A stretch of DNA of 64,000 nucleotides from Alligator mississippiensis. Its lineage: Eukaryota; Chordata; Crocodylia; Alligatoridae. The translations under genes were made by a program, and so were the position numbers. Location of the stretch: assembly GCF_030867095.1 (NCBI RefSeq), contig NC_081828.1, positions 4,718,001 through 4,782,000 on the forward strand, given 5' to 3'. Each line of letters opens with the position of its first letter. Position 1 is the first letter of the stretch. Under the pieces are notes generated by a model that was given only the letters and a program-made list of their open reading frames with translations, was not told where the DNA came from and made no database searches. This document shows, one piece after another, positions 22,050-32,650 of the stretch.

Positions 22050-22280
22050 TAGGAAATCAAATCCACCCGAATAACCACAATCAGGAATAAAATAACAAAG
22101 TATACCAACATAATAAAAATAAAGAAGAAGCCCGACATAATAATGATGCTGATAATACTAATCATAGAAAAAATGACCATAAAAATGAAGATGCTAACGA
22201 TAGAAATAATAATGCTACTAATAACCATAATAATAATAATAACGATCATAATAATAATGATGATTATGATTTTAACCAAT
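22050..22280. repeat. Degenerate ATA/AAT-rich low-complexity tract
   Basis: Trinucleotide-like 'aataataat' and 'gataat' steps with scattered changes produce Ile/Met-rich open frames on both strands that are not genes. A separate AAAAT run lies at 22,418-22,456. Confidence 0.8.
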
Positions 22281-23266
22281 ATCCCAGGGAACCCGCTGTT
22301 GGATCCGCAAACAACAAAGCAAATGTGGCTTTGCTTTCTGGGAGCTTTGGGGACAATCCCAATTCCTCCCCACTTCTACAGTTCCCCAGTTCCCGCAAAT
22401 GTTGCAATGCCAGGTCAATAAAATAAAATAAAATAAAATAAAATGAAATAAAATAAAAAAGAAGGCGAGATCGTTTCGTTTTTCGCAGGAATAAATAAGA
22501 GCAGGTCCCAGCCCGTTTGCAGGTCGCAGGTAGATGATTCCCTGCGTGGCCCAGCCTCGAGCCTTATTTTGATTCCCTTTTTTTTGGGGTGAAATCAGTG
22601 TGATTCTGGGAACAAGGCATGGGAGGGCTGGAGGAGCCTGTAACTGTCCTGCCTCGTCCCCCGCCGGCCAGCTCGGGCTGGGCTGCTTGCATCTCCTGCC
22701 CAGCCTGCTTTTGTTTTATAACCGTGCCTTGGACAGGAAACTCCCCCCTCTCCCTCCCCCCCAACATTAATCCACTGATAAATGTGTGCCCCCCCCCCCA
22801 AACCCAAGGAAAAAAAATCGGATTAAAGAACTGGTTATTTCGGAGCCGGTCCTGGCAGCTGGGTTCACACGGGGCCTGTCTAAGCTGCCGGCTCCGCAGT
22901 CAAACCCGACCCCGGGGCAGAGGCAGAAACAAAACGCAAGGCACCCCTCGATGAGATGTGCCTCCCCTACCCCGGGGCACATCCATCCTCCCCTGCCCAC
23001 GGCTGAAATACCCACCCTTTCGGGGCTCAGGCTCCAGCAGAGAAGTGGGGACAAAAATAATCCACCCACCCTTATCCCCACCCCCACCCCGACAACAATC
23101 CTTTAGGTTTTTTTTTTATCCATTTCCCTACCATGCTCGACCAAAGTGGGGGGCTGAGGGGGGAAACCCCCCCTCTCTCTCTCTGCCCTAAGGAAGCCCC
23201 CTAAAACAATAGGCAACATCCCACCCTTTCCCCTTCCCAGAGAGGCACGGAGTGCTCCTTACTCAC

Positions 23267-23405
23267 CATTTGCTTTTCATTGGTAAAAGTGAGTGGAGCC
23301 ATTTTGTGGCCTATTCATTGCTGCTATATTTGTAATAAGTGTTGGGTGGCTTCACGGGAGAAGGATCTAATTCCACATCACGTCCAGTTTCCTATTTAGT
23401 ATGGA
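23267..23405 (-). other. TAL1: Predicted TAL1 exon 1a (5'UTR)
   Basis: The strong donor AAATG|GTGAGTAAGG lies at 23,267. The upstream boundary is set by the two promoter GATA sites. The distance to the TAL1 ATG (about 6.3 kb) fits the mammalian layout of non-coding first exons. Only the splice site and promoter context support it. Confidence 0.5.
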
Positions 23406-23436
23406 GAGCGGAACACTAGAGCAATGTGGCCAAGTG

Positions 23437-23473
23437 AGATAAGGCCCTAGCAATGGCCCGCCTGCCCTGATAA
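23437..23473 (-). promoter_or_regulatory. TAL1: TAL1 promoter 1a GATA site pair
   Basis: AGATAA at 23,437-23,442 and TGATAA at 23,468-23,473 are 31 bp apart. Mammalian TAL1 promoter 1a is activated by GATA-1 through two GATA motifs at about -33 and -65 (established), a spacing of 32 bp. If homologous, transcription starts near 23,405. The sequence shows the sites; their use is inferred. Confidence 0.6.
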
Positions 23474-24775
23474 GCCTCTAAACCCATTATTTATGAAATG
23501 ATTCATTATTATTTGGCAATTTTATCGAAGGAAAGCGGAAAATTATTGCAGGGATATGCATAGGAATAACTCTGGAATGCATGCCTTATAGCTTTTTATG
23601 TGTGTGTGCTTAGATGCTCTTAAAAAGCCACTGCAGAAAAGAGTAATAAAAAATGCACCGTGACTGTCCACAATTTGAATAGCGATTCTTTTATTTTAGT
23701 CCTCTTGGAGGGATATTATGCCCCTGCATTTCTTTCTTTCTTTCTTTCTTTTTTTTTTTTATTAAATATGGAACACCTACTCAGTTCTTAATTAAATTTA
23801 ATGAGCCAAAATAAATTGCTGAGAGAGATGAAGAGATGGGAGAGGAGGTGGGGAAGAGAGGGGTCCTGGGACAATTGGGTAAATAAAGCAAATTAATAGT
23901 GGACATTAAAGAAAAGGGGCGCCCCTCCCTTTGCTCGGTGAAAGGGGGCAGTCCATGTCAGTTTCACCTGGATGGGGGAGATCGCCCGTGTCAATTTCAC
24001 CCCGCAGCGGGGTAGATCTCTCGTGTCAATTTCACCCGGGGCTCAGATGGGCACCTTGAAAGAAACAGCGTTACATCGCATTAAAACGGGATAATTGCTC
24101 CGTGTGTCTGCAACCCTGGTGGTGTCTCCCATCCCCTGGGGTGCATTTCTTTTGGGAGGAAGGGAGCAGGACCCTTCTGAAATCCTGAGCTCTGCCTGAA
24201 GCAGCTAGGGCTGCCCCAAGAGCCAGGGAGGGTGATGTAAAAAACCCCCAAGAGCAGCCGGGTGCACACACGTCCAGGGCGTGTTTCTTTCCCACCCCCG
24301 CCTTTCTTTTCGATGCACGCCTGTCTTCACTAGGCTCGACCTAGCAAAGGCTGCACCTGTTTGCTCTCCCCGGATCCGCCCCAAAATGAGGATCCAAGAG
24401 GGCAGGTAGGTAGGCGGCGTCCGCACTCACGCGCACAAACGTGTCCCTGTCTCGAAGTCATGGGCAGTCAATGAGCCCGCAGTCTGAGGGCAAGGGGAGA
24501 AAGCCGCTAGGCAGATGCCAACACGAGCTAGGGCGCATTAGGGACACGAGACCCCCAAAACCTATGGCGTGTGAGCAAACGAGCAGATAAAACAAAGGGG
24601 AGCCTGAAAGGCTGCACCAGGTGAAGCCGGCAATGCCATCGATGCTTGTGAGCCGAGCCGTGTTGGTCCAAGGTGGTTTTGTTTGTTTACAGTTGCATTA
24701 ATTGCTTTTGGTGCACCCCCCCATTCATTCATAACCCCCCCTCCCCCAGTATACACACACCAAGTGTCTCGTGCT

Positions 24776-25636
24776 TCAACAACACGATGCTTTTCGCACT
24801 CGGTGTTTGGGATGTCGTTAAAATCCCTTTAAATAGCTTTTGGTGTGTACATGTACGTATACATATACGTATACACACACACACACACACACATATATGC
24901 ATCAATGGTGTGTGTAATACATCAAAGATAAATACATAGTATATATGGCGCGTGTGTACATATGTGTATATGCGTGTATGTCTCTCTCACTTCCCTACAC
25001 ATGCACACACATACATATATGCATAAATGGTGTGTGTAATACATCAAAGATAAATACATAGTATATATGGCGTGTGTGTACATATGTGTACGTGCGTGTG
25101 TGCCTCTCTCACTTCCCTACACGTGCACACACACACATGTATGCATAAATGGTGTGTGTAATACATCAAAGATAAATACATAGTATATATGGCGTGTGTG
25201 TACATATGTGTGTGTGCGTGTATGCCTCTCTCCCTTCCCTACACCCACCCACACACATATACATGAGCATGAATGAGTGGGGGGGAGGTATGCGCACGCA
25301 TAAATATATATAGGGTATTTGTACCCGAAAGCTTGCAAAGAACAGTGTATCTAGTATATAATAGAATATATTTGGGGAGGGGGGGGGTGTATACACACGA
25401 AATCTACTACATATAAATGCATGAAAGGTGTGTATGCATGAATGGTGTGTGTGTGTGTTTGTGTGTGGCCATACACACCAAATACTCTTTCTTTCTTTCT
25501 ATATAGGCGTGCATGTTGTGCGATGGTGATGCACCCCCATTAAGCACGCGCACGCACACACACACGCACACAAGATATATAAAGGCATTGTAACGACCCC
25601 CCAAACACGGAGTGCCAAAAGCATCGTGCTGTTGAG
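24776..25636. repeat. Inverted repeat enclosing a 120-bp tandem array
   Basis: Left arm 24,776-24,832 ('aacacgatgcttttcgcact', 'ggtgtttgg', 'gtcgttaaaat') is the diverged inverse of right arm 25,581-25,636 ('aaaagcatcgtgctgttgag'). Between them three copies of a roughly 120-bp unit ('ataaatggtgtgtgtaatac', 'catcaaagataaatacatag', 'cctctctcacttccctacac') lie at about 24,895-25,255, followed by TG/CA runs and a fragment of the hairpin family at 25,316-25,345. Confidence 0.85.
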
Positions 25637-26551
25637 ACATAACCTCTCCCCTCCTCCCCTTCCTCCCGCCCCTGTTTTCCCCATCAGGACACCTCGGGGC
25701 CACGCAGGGTTTTCGCCTGCCGGGGAAAGACACGAGCTGGGGCTCATGCAAGGACGGTGCTGCTAGATCCAGTCCCTGGAGGGTTTATCCAGCCCAGCGG
25801 GCATTTAAGCAAGGAATCCGGGTTGATTTTAGATCCCACATCGAGACACCCCCCGTCCCCTTATTCCTCAGGACCCGGCCCCCCGGCTGCAGAAGGGCTG
25901 GGAGCTTGCAACCTGGCAAGGGATGGACCACGCCGCCCCACCCAGCCGGACACAGGTCTTGCTTGGCCAGCAGAGAGGAAAGACGGGCAGAGCCAGGGCA
26001 GAGGGAAGGCTCCCCAAAAGTAACGAGCAGCCACGGGCTGAAGGGATGCCACTGCTGCAGCAGGTGTGGGAGAGGGAGGCTGTGAGTGGGGAAGAGGTGA
26101 ATGCGGAGCAGAGGGCTGGGAGAAGCAGGGGGCCGCGTGCATCTGTGCCCTGGCCTTAGGGATTTGGGCGCACAGCCTGGGAACCGGGACATTCAATGCT
26201 GAAGGCTGCAAGTGAGAGAGAAACAGGGGTGGTGCAAAACAAACTCGGTCAGTCCCAGGTCACTGTCCCTTTCCAGCCTCCACTCTCTGCCCCGGTGTGA
26301 CACAGGAGACTAGGCACGATGGACCATCAGATCCGCGGTCTAGAGACAGGATGGCAGAGCCCTTGCACCCCGCAGCCGCGGCCCCTCTTCCTCCAGGCTG
26401 GGGGAGATTTCCCAGCCCCTCTTTACTCATTTCCTGCCCCGCGGCCAGAAGCAGCTCACGACCCGGCTGCGTGTGTCGGGGGTGGGAGAGGCAGGCAGAA
26501 AGTCACGACCGGGCTGCGCCTCCAGCCAGGAAACACGACCGTGTTCAGCTC

Positions 26552-26643
26552 AGTTCCTCTGCCCCGCAGGAAGTGTTAAAGATAGAAGAGAGGGGGCTGG
26601 GGGGGTTAGATTAGGCAGCCACTTATCTCCTGGGTTTAGATAG
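26552..26643. promoter_or_regulatory. TAL1: Ets/GATA site cluster, candidate TAL1 upstream enhancer
   Basis: Within 92 bp there is an inverted Ets core (TTCC), AGGAAGTG at 26,568-26,575, AGATAG at 26,580-26,585, CTTATCT at 26,622-26,628, and AGATAG at 26,638-26,643. The cluster is about 3.2 kb upstream of the predicted promoter 1a. Mouse Tal1 has a -3.8 kb blood/endothelial enhancer that works through Ets and GATA sites (established). Equivalence is inferred from content and distance. Confidence 0.4.
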
Positions 26644-26724
26644 GCAAGCAGCTTGATGCACTCCGCTTCACCCTAGTCCCTGCAAGGATCCTGCCCCGCA
26701 GGCATCAGCCCTCCCCAGCAGGAG

Positions 26725-26826
26725 ACCTCCATAGTGGGGATGATGGAGCTGGGGCTGGTGCTGCTCGGAGCAGCGGGTTGGACTGGATGTGACCTCCTGA
26801 GGTCCCTTCGTTTTCTCGGATTCTGC
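26725..26826 (+). mobile_element. CR1 LINE 3' tail fragment
   Basis: 'gggttggactggatgtgacc' followed by 'tcctgaggtcccttcg' is the CR1 terminus. A short, truncated copy. Confidence 0.8.
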
Positions 26827-27204
26827 ACATCTATGGCAAGCCTGCCGTGTCCCTAATCCAGATATTCCTTTCTAGCAATGGACACAACTAGTCACCAGAG
26901 AGGATCTGGGATGTGTCACAATTAGGGTGAATTCAAACCCCCCCCCCCCCCAGTGCTCCTTGTACCCCTCCATTTTCAGCCATCTGCCCTGTATCCTACA
27001 AGCAACGGCCCCCCGACCACTTTTAAGTTTGCCCCTTAGTGCGGTGGCCCCTTGCTGCAGATGATGACACCAGGTCACAACATCTAGGCACCTTGGGTTG
27101 GCATTTATCTGCCACCGAACTCAATGGGAGTCTTGCACTGACCAGGCCTTGGGACACATCATTTCTGTCTGCAGACTTTTCCCCTCCTGCCTTTCCTGAC
27201 TCAT

Positions 27205-27300
27205 TCATCCGGGCTGTCAGGCATTGGGGGCCTGTCCCTTGCTGTGTTTACACAGCGCTTAATACAATGGGGCCTGATCTCAGCAATTTCCAGTATTTTA
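27205..27300. repeat. Old interspersed repeat fragment
   Basis: 'cagcgcttaatacaatgggg' followed by 'cctgatctcag' resembles a widespread ancient reptile retroposon tail. The family is not certain. Confidence 0.4.
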
Positions 27301-29168
27301 ACAAGGTGGTTCCACTTCCCGGCTTATAACCCCACTTCTGGTCAGGCTCCACCACTATAAATGAATACCTTTGCGGGTGCCCCACTCCCCAGGTGCTCTA
27401 TTTTGGGGACCACTACTGCACTGTATCATCCCACCCGCACCATCCGGGCTGTAGCCCAATCCCAGGTGGATCTTGCCATGCCTGTCCATCAAGGGGGATG
27501 GAGGGCATCTTTTAGTTTCACCATGCTTGTGAACTACGGCAGGTGCCAATTAAACCTCTCTGGAGGATAAGCGCACACAGAGGGGTCCTATTGTAATAAC
27601 AGTGAATTAATTGGACCAAGCTGAACAGTTAGGAAAAAGGTAGCTGTACAAGTACTGCCCTTTCTGAATCGCGAACAAATGGAAATTACCAGTACAAGCA
27701 ATGGAAAAATGCATACAATCTTAACCATGACTATCAATGTAAATACAATACCAACTGTTTGAAACCCAAGTCTGACAGATGTTGCAGGCTGGAATCTCGT
27801 GCCATTTATCTTGCACCCCCGTCTCTGGGAGGCAGTTTTAAATTCCAAGATTACTTCAGGTGTATTAGCCAAATTCATAGCTAGATCCGTTGTAAACCAC
27901 ACATCCTCGCTCCCTTCTTCTTAAATCTATGCAGGCCTTCAAAAATGACCACCACGGCATGCTTGGAACTGAAAATTGGGGCTCAAGTGTCACAGCAGGA
28001 ACCCAAGAATTGCCAGAAGGCCCATCTTGTCTGATGCCTCATCTCCAACCTATGACAACTGCTTTGGAAGCAGGCAAAAGCTTTGCAAATTGTGCAGCAG
28101 CGCTATGCAATGCAAAGGGGATTGATTTCCGTGGGATATTATCCCTTAAAAATGTAAGGTGGCATTTATTGATGATCCCGTCTATCCAGAAGCTGGTGCT
28201 TTTGGGAGTGACTTAGAGTGGCAAGGCTATGCTCCAAGTTTCAAGCTGTTTAAAAATAAAAATATGTTTTTGGCAATTTATATATATATTTGGCACGTGT
28301 GTAAACCCTCCCCCCCTCCCCCTACATGCTATTCAAATATAAATTAATACAACTGTCATCTTCCTGTGTTTTTGAGCCATTTTATAAGGGAAACACTGAA
28401 CAACCTCCCCCCCTTCCCTGAAATAATGAAACAATAGCTCAGAGGTATGAATTGCCTCATTCATCTAAAAGGAATGCTAACCGCCTCTTAACAACATTAA
28501 CTAGTTTATTGCTTCTTTTTGCAGAAGCAGCCGGCTGGCTTTAATGCTTATCCCAATCAGTAGAGATTTAGGGCTTGAAAAAGGTTCTGAAGTAGCTTCA
28601 AAATACACAGCGCATTTCTAAGAGCAAACACATATTCTCCCTCATCAGAGCCGTCCACTTCGAGAGGCTACGACTGCTAATTGTGCAGAGAAAAAGAAAC
28701 ATATTACCGGAGGGTAGCTGATGACATTCCTTTCTATACTGCCATTTCATCTTTAATAGCTCATGCTTTATTTTACTCATGTATTCTTAATCCTCTTGTT
28801 GGCACATACAAGAAGGCTTCAGCCTCATTATAAGCCAGGATCTGAACATGCTGGTAGCTCCCATGAAAGAAAAGTGGTGGTGGGGGGGGAGGCAGGGAGG
28901 TGGAACCAAAAAGACATGCAGCTGCACAAATGGGCATGAGACAGATGTTGCCTGCAGAGGATTGCAAGACCAGTTAAGAGCACTAGTGATGCCTGTTACT
29001 GGGAAGGACACATCTACTCTTGGGTAGCCAAAAACAGAGTGCAAGATAAGCCCAGAAGGCAATCTAGTCCACGCCCTACAGCTCAGCACAGGATGTTTTC
29101 TAGTAGCATATGTGACTTGCACATTTTGAGACTACCTTTTTGTGAACCAAAAAGACTGCTGCTTAGAG

Positions 29169-29486
29169 TAGTAATTCTCAACCGGGGTGCCATCGCACCC
29201 TGGGGTGCCTTGAGATTCTTTCAAGGGTGCTGCACAGCGTTAGTATTGTTAGGTAAACACGGTTCACAAGATAAACCCAGAGTTTTCACATACAAACCCA
29301 TAGTGTTAAAAACCATTGTGACCTGTTGCAGCGATTGATTTATTATTTTTCTGAGTGAAAAAAAAAATGAATTGGCATTTTCCAAGGAGTACCTCGAATC
29401 AATTGAGGGGTACCCCAAATCTACTGAGAGGTGGCTGAAGTTTTTACTGAGGGGTGACTTGTATTTAAAGGGGGTGAGGACCACTG
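29169..29486. mobile_element. hAT MITE with perfect 8-bp target duplication
   Basis: The left end is TAGTAATTCTCAACCGGGGT. The right end GGTGAGGACCACTG is its imperfect inverse. The flanks are identical 8-mers GCTTAGAG (29,161-29,168 and 29,487-29,494). It is non-coding. A partial relative in opposite orientation lies at 59,340-59,520. Confidence 0.85.
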
Positions 29487-30804
29487 GCTTAGAGACTTTG
29501 CCTCCTCTTCTTGCAACACCCCAAATGGCCATGTCATAGCCTGGGGGGGTGGGGTTCTGTAGACAAAACTGAATCAAAATTATCAGCCTATGGCCAGAAA
29601 GTTAACTCTCCTATCTCAGCAGCACTGTAGTTCAGGAAAACTGGATTCTGCCAAGAGCTCCTTTCTCTGGATTACCACTGTTTTGATGAAGATGCAGATA
29701 GTCTATTGTCAAGTTGTGATGCAGCGTGAGACAGATAAGATGAGCCCTATATAAGATATGAGGCTTGGCAGAATTACTGCTGCTCACAATTTCCCCTCAA
29801 TGTATGGATCAGCATGGATCCTTACCCCTTACCTTAGAACCAATGCAAACTTTGTTCTGATTCTAAATGGACCAAACAGGAGTTTGGATTTTGGCTTGGG
29901 TCTTGCATTTAAAAAGAAATGAGTGGCACTAAGTTTTCCATGTACTGCAAAAACCTGCTAGTGGGCTGGGTTGCTGACACTTAAACTTTGAATGTTTTTA
30001 TGTTCAACCTACTTTGTCCAAAAAGCTCGGAGGTCCTGTTTTAAAGGCACGCTGGTAGGGGAGAAAAACTCGTCACTTCTAGCTTTTCAATATGCTACTT
30101 CAGAGTATGTTTTGCACAGAGTTAAAGCAGCTGCTATTCCAACCTGCCTGGCAGGCTAAAAAGTGGTCAGTTTTATGGAAGTCTCTTGCTCTCCATGGTC
30201 CAAAAGCTTAGCACATGGAGGTGGGAATACGTAAGTTTCTGAGGGAAGGTGACACTTAGAAACCATCATGTGTATCCATCATTCACTCATTCTGTCCAGT
30301 AAAAAAAAAAAAAAAAAAAAAAATGTTGATTTAACATAATCTTAAGTATATTCATGGGAAGCGGGGGAAGAAGTAGAAAAGAGGATGGTTCTGGCTTCAT
30401 TAGGACACACCGCACTAAAGAGCAGTTTGTTTTCTCATGCAAGATTCAATCCAGCTTCAATTACATTCAATGTGAAAAGGGCTGGCACTGACTTCAATCG
30501 GAGGTGGACCAGGGCTTTGGTCCCGACACAGGAAGTGTCAGCTTGGGCTCAACATCCCATAAGCAGCAGATCAGAATAAAAAGGTGCACAAACATTGCTC
30601 AGGAAGCATTGCTTTTATGTAGCTGGGCAATACTTGTCCAAAGTAAGTGGAATAATAGCCACAAAAGGTCAGTATACTCTGAGATGCCGGCTCTCCATTT
30701 TATTTAGGATTAGAAATAATTTAGGAAAAACGTTGATTGTTGAGGTGGCAACCGCTGTCACTAAAATTGAACAAAAATCCAAAAGATCTCAAGAGAGAAA
30801 CAGA

Positions 30805-31824
30805 ACATTTAAAGAATGAATAATTTATTAAATTCAAACTCAAAGAATGTATCAACTATTACAGGACTACAAAAAGGCCAGTTCAGTAATGTACTCCAGA
30901 GCTTTGATGACAGATTACTTTACATATCAACACAGAAGAACAAATAAACCAATTAGCTTGCCCATCTCAAACTTCTTTGTGTTGTTAAAAAGTTTGAAAC
31001 CATGTGAGACATCACTATAGCTGTTGTACTTGGTCATCGACTTTAAATTAACAGTGATTGTTAAGTGGTAAATGTCTCATAGATTAAACGCCACAGCAAA
31101 TGAAGCAGATATAAAACTAACCTATTGATCTTTGTTGCTTATGGAACACCTGCCCCGAATGATTAATATTTACTTTTCAAATAAATAGGCATTCATTCCG
31201 CAAAAGGTACAAAAAGTGCTACAACTTACCAACTTTCCTGGTTAAGCTTTCATGATACATAAATTAAATGTCTCTGTGTACAATCCGGACGGATTTAAGT
31301 AATTTGATACAAAGATCAGGGTCGTCTTGGGTGAATTTCAGAATTTAGTGCTTTCAGTCTGTTTGTATTTTTAAAAAATTCACAAAAAATATACAGCATA
31401 CCTTATGGCTCCAGGCTGGTTCAAATATATATAAAAAATGGAGCTGATGCTCACTAGAAAATGTAATCTCTGAACAGACATCATTAGACATTAGAGGCAT
31501 GTTACAGAATGGACACAAACTGGGTACCACTCTCAACTACTTGACCTTTTGGATGTGTAACATACATCCAGACTGTAAACCAAAGTGCATACAGACTTGC
31601 AAATCTGACAGTCAAACCCCCATTAGCTGAGCATGTGGTGAGTCACCGGAGCACAGGTAGATTTTACACTCAGTTTTGTCAATCATTTGGTGCCAAGGTG
31701 GATTAATGACCTAAAAAAGCCCAAGGCCCTCACTGGTTTCTTGTAATCTTGTTTAACCTTGACAAGGCTCCAAGTCCATTAACTGCTGGTTGATGGTTTA
31801 TTTAAAAAAAGAAATCAAAGCAAT
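30805..31824 (-). other. STIL: STIL 3'UTR (predicted)
   Basis: About 1.0 kb from the STIL stop to AATAAA at 30,829-30,824. Another AATAAA at 31,803-31,798, only 22 nt below the stop, is probably too close to be the main site. No ORF of note. Confidence 0.55.
30824..30829 (-). terminator. STIL: STIL poly(A) signal AATAAA (predicted)
   Basis: Minus-strand AATAAA about 1 kb below the STIL stop. It was chosen over the hexamer at 31,798-31,803 on distance. Confidence 0.45.
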
Positions 31825-32650
31825 TCAGAACAACTTCGGTAACTGTCTGAGGTGTTTTACATCAAGAATGGTACCAACTGAATTCACACTGTCCCTTTGA
31901 TTTAAGGTCTCAAGCGTGGGAGTTTGCAGATTTTCAGAGATGTGAACGTCTCCTAAATTCTGCCTGCTTGGTTGTTGAGTGAATTCTATTTTCCCAGGTA
32001 AAAGTTTGGTTTTGGGCTCTAAATCCTTGTGAATGGGACGTGAATCCTCATTTGATCGATGAAGTACTTTTGGAGGAAAGATTTCATTTGTAATATTTCT
32101 TAATACAGGACTGCACACGTTTGTCAGAGGAGTGCTGGCTGACTCACTGTCATATGATTTTATATTAGCAGGCGATCGTTCACCAGCTCTTTCAGAATGC
32201 TCTTTCCAGCCTTTAAAACCTTCTAATGCAGGCTCAGCCTTTGGCTCCGACACATTTTCACTCTTACCAACATTGATCCTGCTGTTTTGAACCTGCAGAT
32301 CCTCCTCGTCGTCACTGCTCTCGTTGCTTTGAATGAGTCCATATCTCTTCATATACTTCTTTGTTGCAAAGGACATATTGTTTGGTGAAATTAAGCTAAG
32401 GCCCACCATGCTCTTGTCCATATTTGTATGCAAGAGGTTTTGCAAGGATGAATCTACAGGGCTTGTTTGGCTCGAGTGATTAAGGGAAAGTTGAGAGAGC
32501 TGATTTTCACTCAGATACTTGAGCGCTATCGCATTTGCTTCCATGCTTAGATCAACTACATTTGGAGTTAAGCCGCTCATACCCACATTAGCGAATGACA
32601 TGTAATTAAGTCCAGGGATCACTGCTTCAGGATTTATGCAGGCTAATATG
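31825..32650 (-). CDS. STIL: STIL coding exon 16 (last; STAN motif)
   Basis: The acceptor is tatttctag|CATATT, phase 2. It encodes [20 protein letters not shown], the STAN motif and the acidic [12 protein letters not shown]. The end is [17 protein letters not shown] ... LRQLPKLF, then TGA. Human has KEN where this has RQN. Confidence 0.96.

Larger units (their letters stand above)
17039..23266 (-). other. TAL1: TAL1 5' introns and leader region
   Basis: This is the interval between the predicted exon 1a donor and the acceptor of coding exon 1. It holds the candidate 5'UTR exon near 20.2 kb and several repeat arrays (17.2-17.8, 18.65-19.37, 20.77-21.53, 22.05-22.28 and 22.41-22.46 kb). The rest has no recognised element. 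Confidence 0.6.
23474..30804. other. Intergenic between TAL1 promoter and STIL 3' end
   Basis: No protein-coding gene is recognised. Besides the listed repeats and the Ets/GATA cluster, 23.48-23.70 kb and 28.43-28.80 kb are high-complexity stretches. Given their place upstream of TAL1, they could be conserved non-coding elements. A run of 24 A lies at 30,301-30,324. ORFs here are short and unrelated to known families. Confidence 0.7.

Noticed and set aside
22143-22421. 92-codon Ile/Met-rich frame resembling membrane segments
   Set aside because: It arises from a degenerate ATA/AAT low-complexity tract. Similar frames are open on both strands.
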